From assembly GCF_020536995.1 (NCBI RefSeq), contig NC_068362.1:3009173-3073172 (forward strand): a DNA stretch of 64,000 nt, read 5' to 3'. Positions 11,685 to 22,460 of this stretch are shown one piece after another (the stretch's first letter is position 1; each line of letters begins with the position of its first letter). Origin of the DNA: Dreissena polymorpha. Taxonomy: Eukaryota > Mollusca > Bivalvia > Myida > Dreissenidae. The translations under genes and the position numbers were made by a program. The notes under the pieces are model-generated. The model saw only the letters and a program-made list of their open reading frames with translations. It searched no databases and was not told the origin of the DNA.

Positions 11685-11886
11685 ATGGAGCCATCATCAA
11701 CATCATCAACGGTTGCATTATTAAGACGAGAATTAAGAAGAGAGCGGACTGAGAGCAAAACATTACTATCCAAAAATATCGCATTGAAAGAAGAAAACAT
11801 TCAACTGAAACAACACATTTCAAAGATTAAAGGAAAGCGAGCTGGAGTCATGGGAGATGACCTTGCTGAGTCAGACGCAAGTTGCA
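11685..11886 (+). CDS. candidate first exon of a leucine-zipper/coiled-coil protein
   Basis: The frame opens with MEPSSTSSTVALLRRELRR and ends AESDASC one base into a codon, at a good GTAAGT donor (intron from 11887). The middle is Leu/Lys/Glu-rich with heptad-like spacing and looks like a coiled coil; the end is acidic. A TTTTAG acceptor near 12255 would add only four residues before a stop, so a 71-72 residue two-exon product is possible. No relative was recognised. Confidence 0.45.
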
Positions 11887-12375
11887 GTAAGTGTTAACGC
11901 AGTTATAAATAATATTTAAATACTACGTTAATGTACGCGAAAGTTAATTATAACGTTGCGCCAAATACTTTAACGTTTGACGCTTACGTCATTTATTGTT
12001 ATTGTCTATTTTGGAAAATAAACGCTAAGATTGAAATTGTTTTTAAATGCGCCTTAGCGAGTATGGAAGGATATATGTTGGTAAATATATTGTTGGTATT
12101 TATATTGTATATGAATCTCTGTATGTATTATTATTACGTGAGCGCGATTATTTGAATTATTTATTTGCATTAACATTTTAAATGTTTTGTTTGATTGATT
12201 GTTTACATTATATATGTATTATATTTGTTTGTATATATGTATTATATTTGTTTTAGAGAATCATCATGAATAAATGTAAGGACACATATCTCGTTTTCCT
12301 GATATGAAAGGCGGAACTCTTATCAGTTAGTCTGAGCCAAGTCATGCAAAAAGAATAAAATCAGATTGCCAGACG
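11887..12375. other. probable intron or intergenic sequence
   Basis: AT-rich, with two near-identical 21-bp stretches built on TTATATGTATTATATTTG at about 12207-12252. No other structure was recognised. Confidence 0.4.
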
Positions 12376-12615
12376 ATGAAGGACATCGAAGTGAAAACAA
12401 TGAGAAGAGGAAGTTCGAATTTTGAGGAAAGAAGTCTAGAAATAAGCGGCTATAAAGCAACATCTACCAAAGCGGTTAATAAGCTTTCCAAATCTCCGCT
12501 ACCTAAAGTGGACAACGCCCCGAGAAAAGCCTTTCCACGAAAACAATTATCTACAAAGGCAGAAAATCAGCCGTCCAAATCTCGGCAACCGGAACTGGAG
12601 ACTATTTCCCAGTAG
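12376..12615 (+). CDS. doubtful 79-residue basic reading frame
   Basis: The frame is Lys/Ser/Pro-rich, with loosely repeated NKLSKSPLP and NQPSKSRQP segments. Its last residues, PELETISQ, fall inside a 78-bp dispersed repeat shared with 38995-39072, so its end is not that of a conserved gene. It could be a relic of a Ser/Lys-rich protein. No promoter or splice evidence. Confidence 0.25.
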   Translation: MKDIEVKTMRRGSSNFEERSLEISGYKATSTKAVNKLSKSPLPKVDNAPRKAFPRKQLSTKAENQPSKSRQPELETISQ

Positions 12616-12664
12616 CCACTGCTGGACAAGTCGGGACAGTCTAGTCGAACCGGTCTTTACCACA
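12587..12664. repeat. 78-bp dispersed repeat, copy 1
   Basis: Matches 38995-39072 in the same orientation with about six differences and no gaps. It begins AACCGGAACTGGAGAC and ends GAACCGGTCTTTACCACA. The flanks on either side are unrelated. Confidence 0.8.
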
Positions 12665-12882
12665 CTCCTCCCCGTTCTAACAAGCCCCCCTCCTTAGCCC
12701 AATTTAGCTTTACAATCCCCGTCTAAGGCTTAACTCTATAATTGTTTAATACCTAACCAACATTTAAGGCACTTAAGTCCCCACTAGAATGTTAAAATTA
12801 TGTATTCACACCCACTATGAGCTGCCCGTCCAAGTTACACCAAATCTTACACCACACGGCTCATATCCCTTCCCCCACATGA

Positions 12883-13146
12883 CCCACCAGAAATCTGGTT
12901 AAAGACCAAACTTATCCATTCACCACTTCCCGTGTTTCCCCATCCGGTGTACGAGTCCACTGGGCCCGCAATACCGGCTACTTTAACTTGGATCCAGTGG
13001 AAGTGACTTTCGAATGCAAAAGGTACTGCATTCCTACTCTCGGACCATATCCTTCCCAAACACCTCCATATCCGCCTCAAACTGGACCCTCCAAGACTCT
13101 GGCACTACAGCCATCTCTCTCACATCCACCTCATCCTCCAACCTGA
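12883..13146 (+). CDS. open segment at the left edge of the minisatellite (partial)
   Basis: An open frame between two TGA codons reads YPFTTSRVSPSGVRVHW and then FNLDPVEVTFECKRYC before entering the repeat as PPYPPQTGPSKTLALQPS. The composition looks coding, but there is no start codon or splice site that I can defend. It closes at the TGA in the first standard repeat unit. The frame that is open on the right side of the array has the same register relative to the repeat. Confidence 0.3.
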   Translation, partial: PTRNLVKDQTYPFTTSRVSPSGVRVHWARNTGYFNLDPVEVTFECKRYCIPTLGPYPSQTPPYPPQTGPSKTLALQPSLSHPPHPPT

Positions 13147-16100
13147 CCCTTCCAGACTCTGGCACTACGGCCATCTCTCTCACATCCAACTCATCCTCCA
13201 ACCTGACCCTCCCAGACTCTGGCACTACAGCCATCTCTCTCACATCCACCTCATCCTCCAACCTGACCCTCCCAGATTCTTGGACTACGGCCATCTCTCT
13301 CACATCCACCTCATCCTCCAACCTGACCCTCCCAGACTCTGGCACTACAGCCATCTCTCTCACATCCACCTCATCCTCCAACCTGACCCTCCCAGACTCT
13401 GGCACTACGGCCATCTCTCTCACATCCACCTCATCCTCCAACCTGACCCTCCCAGACTCTGGCACTACAGCCATCTCACATCCACCTCATCCTCCAACCT
13501 GACCCTCCCAGACTCTGGCACTACGGCCATCTCTCTCACATCCACCTCATCCTCCAACCTGACCCTCCCAGACTCTGGCACTACAGCCATCTCTCTCACA
13601 TCCACCTCATCCTCCAACCTGACCCTTCCAGACTCTTGGACTACGGCCATCTCTCTCACATCCACCTCATCCTCCAACCTGACCCTCCCAGACTCTGGCA
13701 CTACAGCCATTTCTCTCACATCCACCTCATCCTCCAACCTGACCCTCCCAGACTCTGGCACTACGGCCATCTCTCTCACATCCACCTCATCCTCCAACCT
13801 GACCCTCCCAGACTCTGGCACTACAGCCATCTCTCTCACATCCACCTCATCCTCCAACCTGACCCTTCCAGACTCTTGGACTACGGCCATCTCTCTCACA
13901 TCCACCTCATCCTCCAACCTGACCCTTCCAGACTCTTGGACTACGGCCATCTCTTTCACATCCACCTCATCCTCCAACCTGACCCTCCCAGACTCTGGCA
14001 CTACAGCCATCTCTCTCACATCCACCTCATCCTCCAACCTGACCCTCCCAGACTCTGGCACTACAGCCATCTCTCTCACATCCACTTCATCCTCCAACCT
14101 GACCCTTCCAGACTCTGGCACTACGGCCATCTCTCTCACATCCACCTCATCCTCCAACCTGACCCTCCCAGACTCTTGGACTACGGCCATCTCTCTCACA
14201 TCCACCTCATCCTCCAACCTGACCCTCCCAGACTCTGGCACTACAGCCATCTCTCTCACATCCACCTCATCCTCCAACCTGACCCTCCCAGACTCTGGCA
14301 CTACGGCCATCTCTCTCACATCCACCTCATCCTCCAACCTGACCCTTCCAGACTCTTGGACTACGGCCATCTCTCTCACATCCACCTCATCCTCCAACCT
14401 GACCCTTCCAGACTCTGGCACTACGGCCATCTCTCTCACATCCACCTCATCCTCCAACCTGACCCTTCCAGACTCTGGCACTTCAGCCATCTCTCTCACA
14501 TCCACCTCATCCTCCAACCTGACCCTTCCAGACTCTTGGACTACGGCCATCTCTCTCACATCCACCTCATCCTCCAACCTGACCCTTCCAGACTCTGGGA
14601 CTACGGCCATCTCTCTCACATCCACCTCATCCTCCAACCTGACCCTTCCAGACTCTGGCACTACGGCCATCTCTCTCACATCCACCTCATCCTCCAACCT
14701 GACCCTCCCAGATTCTTGAACTACGGCCATCTCTCTCACATCCACCTCATCCTCCAACCTGACCCTCCCAGACTCTGGCACTACAGCCATCTCTCTCACA
14801 TCCACCTCATCCTCCAACCTGACCCTCCCAGACTCTGGCACTACGGCCATCTCTCTCACATCCACCTCATCCTCCAACCTGACCCTTCCAGACTCTTGGA
14901 CTACGGCCATCTCTCTCACATCCACCTCATCCTCCAACCTGACCCTTCCAGACTCTTGGACTACGGCCATCTCTCTCACATCCACCTCATCCTCCAACCT
15001 GACCCTTCCAGACTCTGGCACTACAGCCATCTCTCTCACATCCACCTCATCCTCCAACCTGACCCTTCCAGACTCTTGGACTACGGCCATCTCTCTCACA
15101 TCCACCTCATCCTCCAACCTGACCCTTCCAGACTCTGGGACTACGGCCATCTCTCTCACATCCACCTCATCCTCCAACCTGACCCTTCCAGACTCTTGGA
15201 CTACGGCCATCTCTCTCACATCCACCTCATCCTCCAACCTGACCCTCCCAGACTCTTGGACTACGGCCATCTCTCTCACATCCACCTCATCCTCCAACCT
15301 GACCCTTCCAGACTCTTGGACTACGGCCATATCTGTCACCTCGACCTCATCCTCCAACCTGACCCTTCCAGACTCTTGGACTACGGCCATCTCTCTCACA
15401 TCCACCTCATCCTCCAACCTGACCCTTCCAGACTCTGGGACTACGGCCATCTCTCTCACATCCACCTCATCCTCCAACCTGACCCTTCCAGACTCTTGGA
15501 CTACGGCCATCTCTCTCACATCCACCTCATCCTCTAACCTGACCCTCCCAGACTCTTGGACTACGGCCATCTCTCTCACATCCACCTCATCCTCCAACCT
15601 GACCCTTCCAGACTCTGGCACTACAGCCATCTCTCTCACATCCACCTCATCCTCCAACCTGACCCTTCCAGACTCTTGGACTACGGCCATATCTGTCACC
15701 TCGACCTCATCCTCCAACCTGACCCTTCCAGACTCTTGGACTACGGCCATCTCTCTCACATCCACCTCATCCTCCAACCTGACCCTTCCAGACTCTTGGA
15801 CTACGGCCATCTCTCTCACATCCACCTCATCCTCCAACCTGACCCTTCCAGACTCTTGGACTACGGCCATCTCTCTCACATCCACCTCATCCTCCAACCT
15901 GACCCTCCCAGACTCTTGGACTACGGCCATATCTGTCACCTCGACCTCATCCTCCAACCTGACCCTCCCAGACTCTTGGACTACGGCCATCTCTCTCACA
16001 TCCACCTCATCCTCCAACCTGACCCTCCCAGACTCTTGGACTACGGCCATCTCTCTCACATCCACCTCATCCTCCAACCTGACCCTCCCAGACTCTGGCA

Positions 16101-16440
16101 CTACAGCCATCTCTCTCACATCCACCTCATCCTCCAACCTAACCCTTCCAGACTCTTGGACTACGGCCATCTCTCTCACATCCACCTCATCCTCCAACCT
16201 GACCCTCCCAGACTCTGGCACTACGGCCATCTCTCTCACCTCGACCTCATCCTCCAACCTGACCCTCCCAGACTCTTGGACTACGGCCATCTCTCTCACC
16301 TCCACCTCATCCTCCAACCTGACCCTCCCAGACTCTGGGACTACGGCCATCTCTCTCACCTCCATCTCATCCTCCAAGCTGACCCTCCCAGACTCTGGGA
16401 CTACGGCCATATCTGTCACCTCCACCTCATCCTCCAACCG
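13081..16440. repeat. 60-bp minisatellite, 56 units
   Basis: Fifty-five units are 60 bp and one (13441-13496) is 56 bp because it lost four bases of a TCTC tract. Consensus blocks are GACCCTYCCAGACTC, then TGGCAC or TTGGAC, then TACRGCCATCTCTCTCAC, then ATCCACCTCATCCTCCAACCT. Sixty is divisible by three, so two plus-strand frames and one minus-strand frame stay open for hundreds of codons (20-residue repeats such as NLTLPDSGTTAIS or RVRLEDEVDVREMAVV). The third plus frame has one TGA in nearly every unit. Variants are not evenly spread: TGGCAC units dominate the left, TTGGAC units the right, and an ATCTGTCACCTCGAC variant recurs only after 15300. Confidence 0.95.
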
Positions 16441-16766
16441 AAATATCCACCTCCATCTCTGAGAAACTGAGTCTGTCCTCTCCGGTAGGAGCCAACTCCC
16501 ACGTCACCCTCACCTCCTTGCCATCCACACTGCCCAACATTCAACCGGAGTCCTCAACCTCAGAGGAGAGCCAAACTACAGCACCCTCCGCCTGCCGAGA
16601 CCCCGGTATAACTTCGACCGGAGCTTCTGCCTCCACCTCTGAATCAGAGATGACGATGGCCTCTTCAGCAAGGCTATGCAATGTACTCCTCACAAAACTC
16701 ACAACCCCCTATAACTCCAATCTTCTGTTTTGTTTGGGATGGCATCCATACCAAAACCGTCACTAA
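16383..16766 (+). CDS. Ser/Thr-rich open segment at the right edge of the minisatellite (partial)
   Basis: Open from the last in-frame TGA of the array to a stop at 16764-16766. Residues include PTEISTSISEKLSLSSPVG, QPESSTSEESQTTAP and SASTSESEMTMASS, a mucin-like composition, then a short hydrophobic end. Start and splicing are unknown. It may be the tail of a Ser/Thr/Pro-rich protein into which the minisatellite grew. Confidence 0.35.
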   Translation, partial: PSQTLGLRPYLSPPPHPPTEISTSISEKLSLSSPVGANSHVTLTSLPSTLPNIQPESSTSEESQTTAPSACRDPGITSTGASASTSESEMTMASSARLCNVLLTKLTTPYNSNLLFCLGWHPYQNRH

Positions 16767-18113
16767 GGTAACCCCATTTATACCCATAAAGCATTCGCAC
16801 ACACGTATCATTTTCACATCTAAATCCCAGTTCATAACATTATTTCATCCTATATCGACGTTTAGTTCCGACAATAACGTAGATTTCTTGTTACATAATG
16901 ATAGACAACCTGCACAATTTAACCTACATTCCATACAAATTACCATGCACAACTCTAGGTTGGCGCTAAGGAAAAAAAATTAGTAGCCAAATTTCAGCAC
17001 TACGACCCACATTATAACCTTATCTGCTCAATGAACGACATAATCATTATCATGAATCTATAGGTATCAACAATGACTGTATTAAATTATCAATGAAGTC
17101 ACATTTAAATAAATTATTTGTTACCTGAAATCAAACAATTTCATGTTTTTTTTATTTTTCATTTATATTTATTTTCATGCACTTGCATAAACAGTATACA
17201 ATGTTAGAACTTGTAGATATGCCCCAGTCTTTGATTGGGTGGGTCTTGCTTTGCATGCGTAGAACTTGTCATTGCAGATGACAGCAATAATTTCGCGCTC
17301 ATTCTTATAACACGGGTTTTACATGGCATACTGGTATTAATGCATAGTAAATAGTTATTATCACGTGGCTGTAGAAAAACGGTGTAAATCAGTTCTACAA
17401 ATAGACATGATAAAATATACATGCACTGGATTCAATTTGTTACCGCATCAAATTATTAACGGGTTTTGTTTTTCACAACTTACTCGCCGTAAGTAATTTT
17501 ACACTGCTCACCAATTGCAATTAACTTCTCATAATTAATGATTGTTTACAGTACGGTAAATAGGTGTGATGATGATGCCTGAAACCGCCTTTAATGTACT
17601 GCTTTATTTACCGGTTTTATATCACGTATTACTGCTACAACTGTGAATCATTGTTGATAAACGTGCGATAAACGCTTACTATGTGACCGACGTCAATCAA
17701 AAATAATAATCGCTATATAACTCCGCCTCTATAAACATTCTCGTAACCGATTGGACGTTAAATATCACAGTTTGGCGACTGGAAAGTTACCCGAAAATTT
17801 CCCGTGATGCATCTGTCAGCATACATGACTGTGTTATGTGGCTTGAATATACGAAACGGGCATCCGGTTATCTCTTATCAATGGACTATCTATTACCACC
17901 TGGAGCTTTTATGGCGATTACATGCGGAAATTGGTACAGAGTTCTCTTTAAAAGTAGGGAATATTATATACTTATAGAGAAATATCAGGGTTTTTTGCAA
18001 TCGCCATTTACATTAACATTTTAAACTTTAATCGCCAGCTGAAAGATTCAATCGCCTTTGGCGATCGGAAACGCTAACATAGACAACTTTACAAATATAG
18101 ATGTTAATAATTT
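16767..18113. other. no gene seen
   Basis: AT-rich. At 16960-16995 there is a short near-palindrome starting TTGGCGCTAAGGAAAA and ending TTAGTAGCCAAATTTC that also occurs inverted at 24697-24731. No exon was recognised. Confidence 0.4.
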
Positions 18114-18195
18114 TTAAGGTATGGTTCACAGTTGTTCTGAACGCTCAATGTGTAATCATGCCTTCACCAATTACCACCCAGAAATCATGGTCCAC
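18114..18195. repeat. 84-bp direct repeat, unit 1
   Basis: Begins TTAAGGTATGGTTCACAG and ends ATCATGGTCCAC, two bases short of the full unit. Units 2 and 3 follow at 19023-19106 and 19107-19190. The element at 18196-19015 splits unit 1 from unit 2. Confidence 0.8.
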
Positions 18196-19015
18196 CAGTC
18201 GTCGAAATTCGCACTAGTCCGACAGCAAAAAACTAGTATTTTTTCTTTGGGGCTTGTAGGAAATCCAATATTTCAAGCCCGACATGCTTGTACAATTCAT
18301 TAAACAGAAAACAAGTTCCACTTTCATTTTCAATATGTGTGAACAAAGTTTTGAGCCGTTTAAATCAACAGCCGCTTATGTTTTAACACTCTGCGCACAC
18401 GTGCTGGGCAATCAGCCGATAATTTGATTACTGCAGCGCATGAAGCGCATGGTTTTGTGGTTCCCGGATTAGTATTATGTAAAATAAAGGTTTTGCGTTG
18501 CGTTCGGGACACAGAGTTGTTGTCATTCAAGTACGTCGTTGAGGAATGCGAATCTGAGGTAACTGTGATTGACGCATTTGTCAACTGGCTTGTTGTAGAA
18601 TAACCTGGCACTTAATTGCTTATATATTTTCTGGTGGTTCAGGTTTGCTCTCTGTTTTACATGGATATATGGGATACATTTATGCTAATATTTTACCTAA
18701 ACTTTATGTATATACTTATAATTGTGATTTGATTGAAATCCGTGTGTGAAATTAATTTCTTCTTATTTCAGGATCCGATAGAGGCTGGTACAGATGACGA
18801 GGAAGATAACTTGGATGAGGATGAAATTAATAAGAGATTTGTACTGTATTCTAAAAGATTGAATAAATGAATGCTTCTTTGGATGTTTTATGTTATGTTT
18901 ATCTGCATTTTTAACAAAAATGTTTGGGCTAGTAAAATCTGACTCGGGCTTGTTCAAATTCCAATAGTACTAGCCCGACTTGCTTGTAGATTTAAATCTG
19001 AATTTCAATGTCTGT
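18196..19015. mobile_element. hAT-like element inserted in an 84-bp tandem repeat
   Basis: Ends CAG at 18196 and CTGT at 19012-19015, with TCCAC before and ACCAC after, probably a 5-bp target duplication with one mismatch. Subterminal motifs on both sides contain ACTAGTCCGAC or CTAGCCCGAC. Inside there are two short open stretches on the plus strand. One ends EVTVIDAFVNWLVVE at 18602. The other, after a TTTCAG at 18771, reads DPIEAGTDDEEDNLDEDE and ends YSKRLNK at 18870 with an overlapping AATAAA. They could be exons of a degraded gene within the element; I do not recognise them. Confidence 0.5.
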
Positions 19016-19022
19016 ACCACTA

Positions 19023-19190
19023 TTAAGGTATGGTTCACAGTTGTTCTGAAAGCTAAATGTGTAATCATGCCTTCACCAATTACCACCCAGCAATCATGGT
19101 CCACTATTAAGGTATGGTTCACAGTTGTTCTGAAAGCTAAATGTGTAATCACGCCTTCACCAATTACCACTCAGCAATCATGGTCCACTA
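19023..19190. repeat. 84-bp direct repeat, units 2 and 3
   Basis: Two adjacent units that differ at two or three positions; a truncated fourth unit starts with TTAAGGA at 19191. Confidence 0.9.
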
Positions 19191-20928
19191 TTAAGGACAT
19201 CATAATAATTGACAGCATTTCTAAAACCATACTTTGACTTTATACTTGCGAGAACTTTTCGAAAAGGAAAGGATGCATAAGATACTTACTCTTGTATTTA
19301 ATCTTGTATAATCCGACATGCAATATACTGCAAAGTAACTGAAAGATTATTGTAATTCAAGAACGATTCTTTTGTTTCAAAAAGTTGTTTCCAATCCATC
19401 AACATACAATCTCTTCATACTCAGTGCAAACTCTCAACAATATAGAAACCGTTCACGAACACACAAATAATTCTACCCTTTCATTCCAATAATTTCTACT
19501 ACTCCCAAACCGGAAACTATCTTGCTCCCTTCAGCTTAACTAGGTTAGAGTGAACCATCAAACTGAGCTCTGCCTTCACCTGTCAATCAGATGAAAAATG
19601 GCATTCTCCACACAACTACCTCCGCCTTGCCTATTCCTAAAGGCATAGACGAGAACTCCTTCACGCCTGGTTTTCGGAACTTAACCCGATACAGGCACTT
19701 ACACCTTCTCTACTAACAACCCGAATTAGCCCCAAATTGAGACTACTGATTCTACGTAGAGCCTACTACATTTACATTGCTCGACGAACTCGTTGCATCT
19801 CACGGCTGAACCACCATTGGGTGTGTTATTCAACCGGTCACTGTAATCGACCACTCTTCACACCGTCGCTACCATCTCATTTAGTGCATACGCACTAAAC
19901 CTAGCAACCACAGAAGACCTGATAAGCCCACTAGAATTTATCGATATCGTATCGATTTCCGAGGGGTTGTTTACTTCTAACCAATATTTCAATAAGTAAT
20001 TATCATGCAATAATAATGAAAATGCTATGTAATTAAAGCTTAATAAATAAACTTTACAATGATATAAACTTCTTTATTATTTGTTCATTGTTTGTTGATT
20101 AAGACTATTGATAATTAGTTTGCCTATTTGATGCTTTGAAGCGTCGGTATTGAGCGAGCTCCCGGCGGCGTTTTAGTAAACATGTGTGTAAACAAAGTTG
20201 AATGCGATCGTAGTTTCGTAACATATGCAAATGATTTTAATTTGACCAATCAAATAAAAGATTGTTGTTTACATAATGTAAGCCGCTTAGTTCTACGACA
20301 AAAAATAATGAAACAACAAAGCCCTAAAGTTAGACGAAAATGGAACGAAAAGTATAGAAAATACATAACAGCGGCATATATCGTAAAAAAATTCAATTTC
20401 TGCTGGTTAAAATGGTGTATAAATTGTTAAAATTGAGTAGAAATTGACGATCGCATCGTGATTCGAATGTGCGGGGTCATCAAGGCCACGCGTCTGAGAA
20501 ATTTTTCCATACCACGCCATCTTGGAAAATTCCAAAATTGCTTACCCGCTGTAGTTGAATCGATAAATATATAGATTTAATTGTTCGAAACAGGTAACTA
20601 TCGCTTGCAAACAAATAAAATAATGTTTTTTGTTTGATTTAAATAAGAATGCGATGTATTTAATGTAAATAAAGCACTGCATTGTTTTGTTGATTTTACG
20701 ATGATGTATGTCATCGTCACAGTTTGTGACCCGTTATTAATTACATTTTGTAAACGTTAGTTTCCTAGAAAAATCGTTTTAAAACAATAAGTTCATGTTT
20801 CAAAACGACTATTTATGTTATGTATTCGATGTATAAGTTTGTTTTATGTATCACAGTATTACTATAACCCTGTTAATCTTCTAAGAAATCTTGTTAACCC
20901 TAGTCCTTAACTTAAGCTAACTTGTTTC
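19191..20928. other. no gene accepted; C-rich tract
   Basis: From about 19380 to 19950 the plus strand is poor in G and rich in C, A and T, a composition shared with the flanks of the minisatellite, but no long open frame is supported. A CGATATCGTATCG palindromic stretch is at about 19942. An 82-residue frame at 20182-20430 has no recognisable features. Confidence 0.35.
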
Positions 20929-21158
20929 TTAATCCATTTATGCCCAGTGGACTCTCCCATCCTTCTAAGTTGGATCAATTTATTTCCAAAATTAGGGATG
21001 TCTAGTATATTTATTTATATATTTAGAATATTTTTTACAGAAATTCCTTTAAGCAAACAGCGCAGATCCAGATGAGACGCCACATCGTGCAGCGTCTCAT
21101 CTTGGTCTACACAGTTTGCCAATGCCTTTTTTCTAGACGCTAGGCATAAATTGGTTAA
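20929..21158. mobile_element. palindromic TTAA-ended element, second family
   Basis: Begins TTAATCCATTTATGCCCAG and ends AGGCATAAATTGGTTAA. The centre pairs GAGACGCCACATC with CAGCGTCTCAT, and CAAACAGCGCAGA with an AGTTTGCC arm. It shares the GAGACGCCAC core and the TTAA-type ends with 10715-10928, but the arms differ. Confidence 0.75.
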
Positions 21159-21460
21159 CCTTGCATAAATCAGAGATTTGATTTATATTATAAACCAGAA
21201 ATCAATTCATATAAGCATTATATGGCTTTTAAGTAGACAAATCATATTGTAATGGCATTTACTGTTATTATTTTATTAAAATTCATACAGATATGTTTAA
21301 TGTTATTTTGAAGAGCACTATGTCAGTTAAATAAAATTCATCTTCATTTACAATCTAGAGCTGTATTTTTATTTATACTTATTATGTTGGGTTGTAAATA
21401 CAATAAAAATACAACATAATTATATATATATATTATATATATATTTATTTTTCATTTCAG

Positions 21461-21726
21461 AAACCAACTATGCAGTGTGACAGAGACATACACCCTGGTC
21501 CGTTCTGTCAAGAATACAACGTTAAGATTTCATGGCTGTGCAAAGTTGAAGAGTGTCCTTCGGAACTGCCAAATGTAGACATTAAAAATGGACTGGTTTT
21601 GGAGCTTGTGCATTTTGAATCACACCAAAAGTTGAATGCATGAACCCGGGGCGCCAGAGGTTCTTCAAGGATTACATTGAACTCAATGAACTGTATAACA
21701 AATACAAAGAGTGTTTTTTCACATAA
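21461..21726 (+). pseudogene. candidate terminal exon with one frame change
   Basis: A TTTCATTTCAG acceptor is followed by ATG at 21470 and a frame with DIHPGPFCQEYNVKISW and an LVLELVHFESHQ segment. Coding-like sequence continues in another frame (RQRFFKDYIELNELYNKY) to TAA at 21724-21726. One small length change near 21620 would explain the switch; a missed intron is less likely. The P-G-P-F-C-Q motif after a splice acceptor resembles the start of the transposon gene at 34532 (P-G-P-Y-C-Q). Family unknown. A TA-rich microsatellite lies just upstream. Confidence 0.45.
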
Positions 21727-22440
21727 ATGTGCTGTTGCATTTAAACAATAAATTCAGCTGCTACTATAGATGAATGAATTCACAGATTGACAACCCCTTA
21801 TTTTTTAAGCAAGTGTTACATATATTACACAATGAAATTCTTTCAAGTTGTATTGCAGGGCTTACATTGTTGCAGCTGATGTTCATATCTTTATTACACT
21901 TAAGATTAATGTATCTATTATATAACATGTGTTATTGAATCATTGATATATTGTTTGAATATACCATAGCATGTTTGATTATGCAAAAAAACTGAACAAA
22001 ACTATAATATATATAAAAAAAGATCTTGAATAAAGTTGGTAAACATTTGTTGTTTTTTTGCAATTTTTTTCTGTAGTAATAAGCAATTATCTTGGTAATG
22101 AGTGGAGATACTGCATTGAAAGTTGCTGCAATGGATAGATCATGAAAAAATACATAAGACTACCAAATATTATGACATTTGAATCATAAATAAAAAAGTT
22201 ACAGCAATTTAACTAAAATATTTCTTCGAAAAGGTTCCGCGAAGACATGAAAGTACTGGACTAAAGTATTGGGAGAGAATTCATAAAAGCGACGCAAAGT
22301 TTAAAACTTTAAAAGCTCATAACTTTGGTTCTACTTAAGATATTTCAAATACTCAAAAAGTTATTTAATTGTCTTTTCAATCTCTTTCAGAAAAAATAAA
22401 AAAGAACAAGATAACTTTAATTTAAAAAATATGTCTGTGG
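21727..22440. other. no gene seen
   Basis: AT-rich sequence with several AATAAA motifs, at least one of which could serve the preceding exon. Confidence 0.4.
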
Positions 22441-22460
22441 TTGCTACTAAACCACCAAGA

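Noticed and set aside
13465-16437. 990-codon minus-strand frame and several long plus-strand frames as genes
   Set aside because: They are explained by a 60-bp repeat that stays open in several frames at once. No start context, splice site or non-repetitive continuation supports any one of them; the minus frame closes within a few residues of both array edges.
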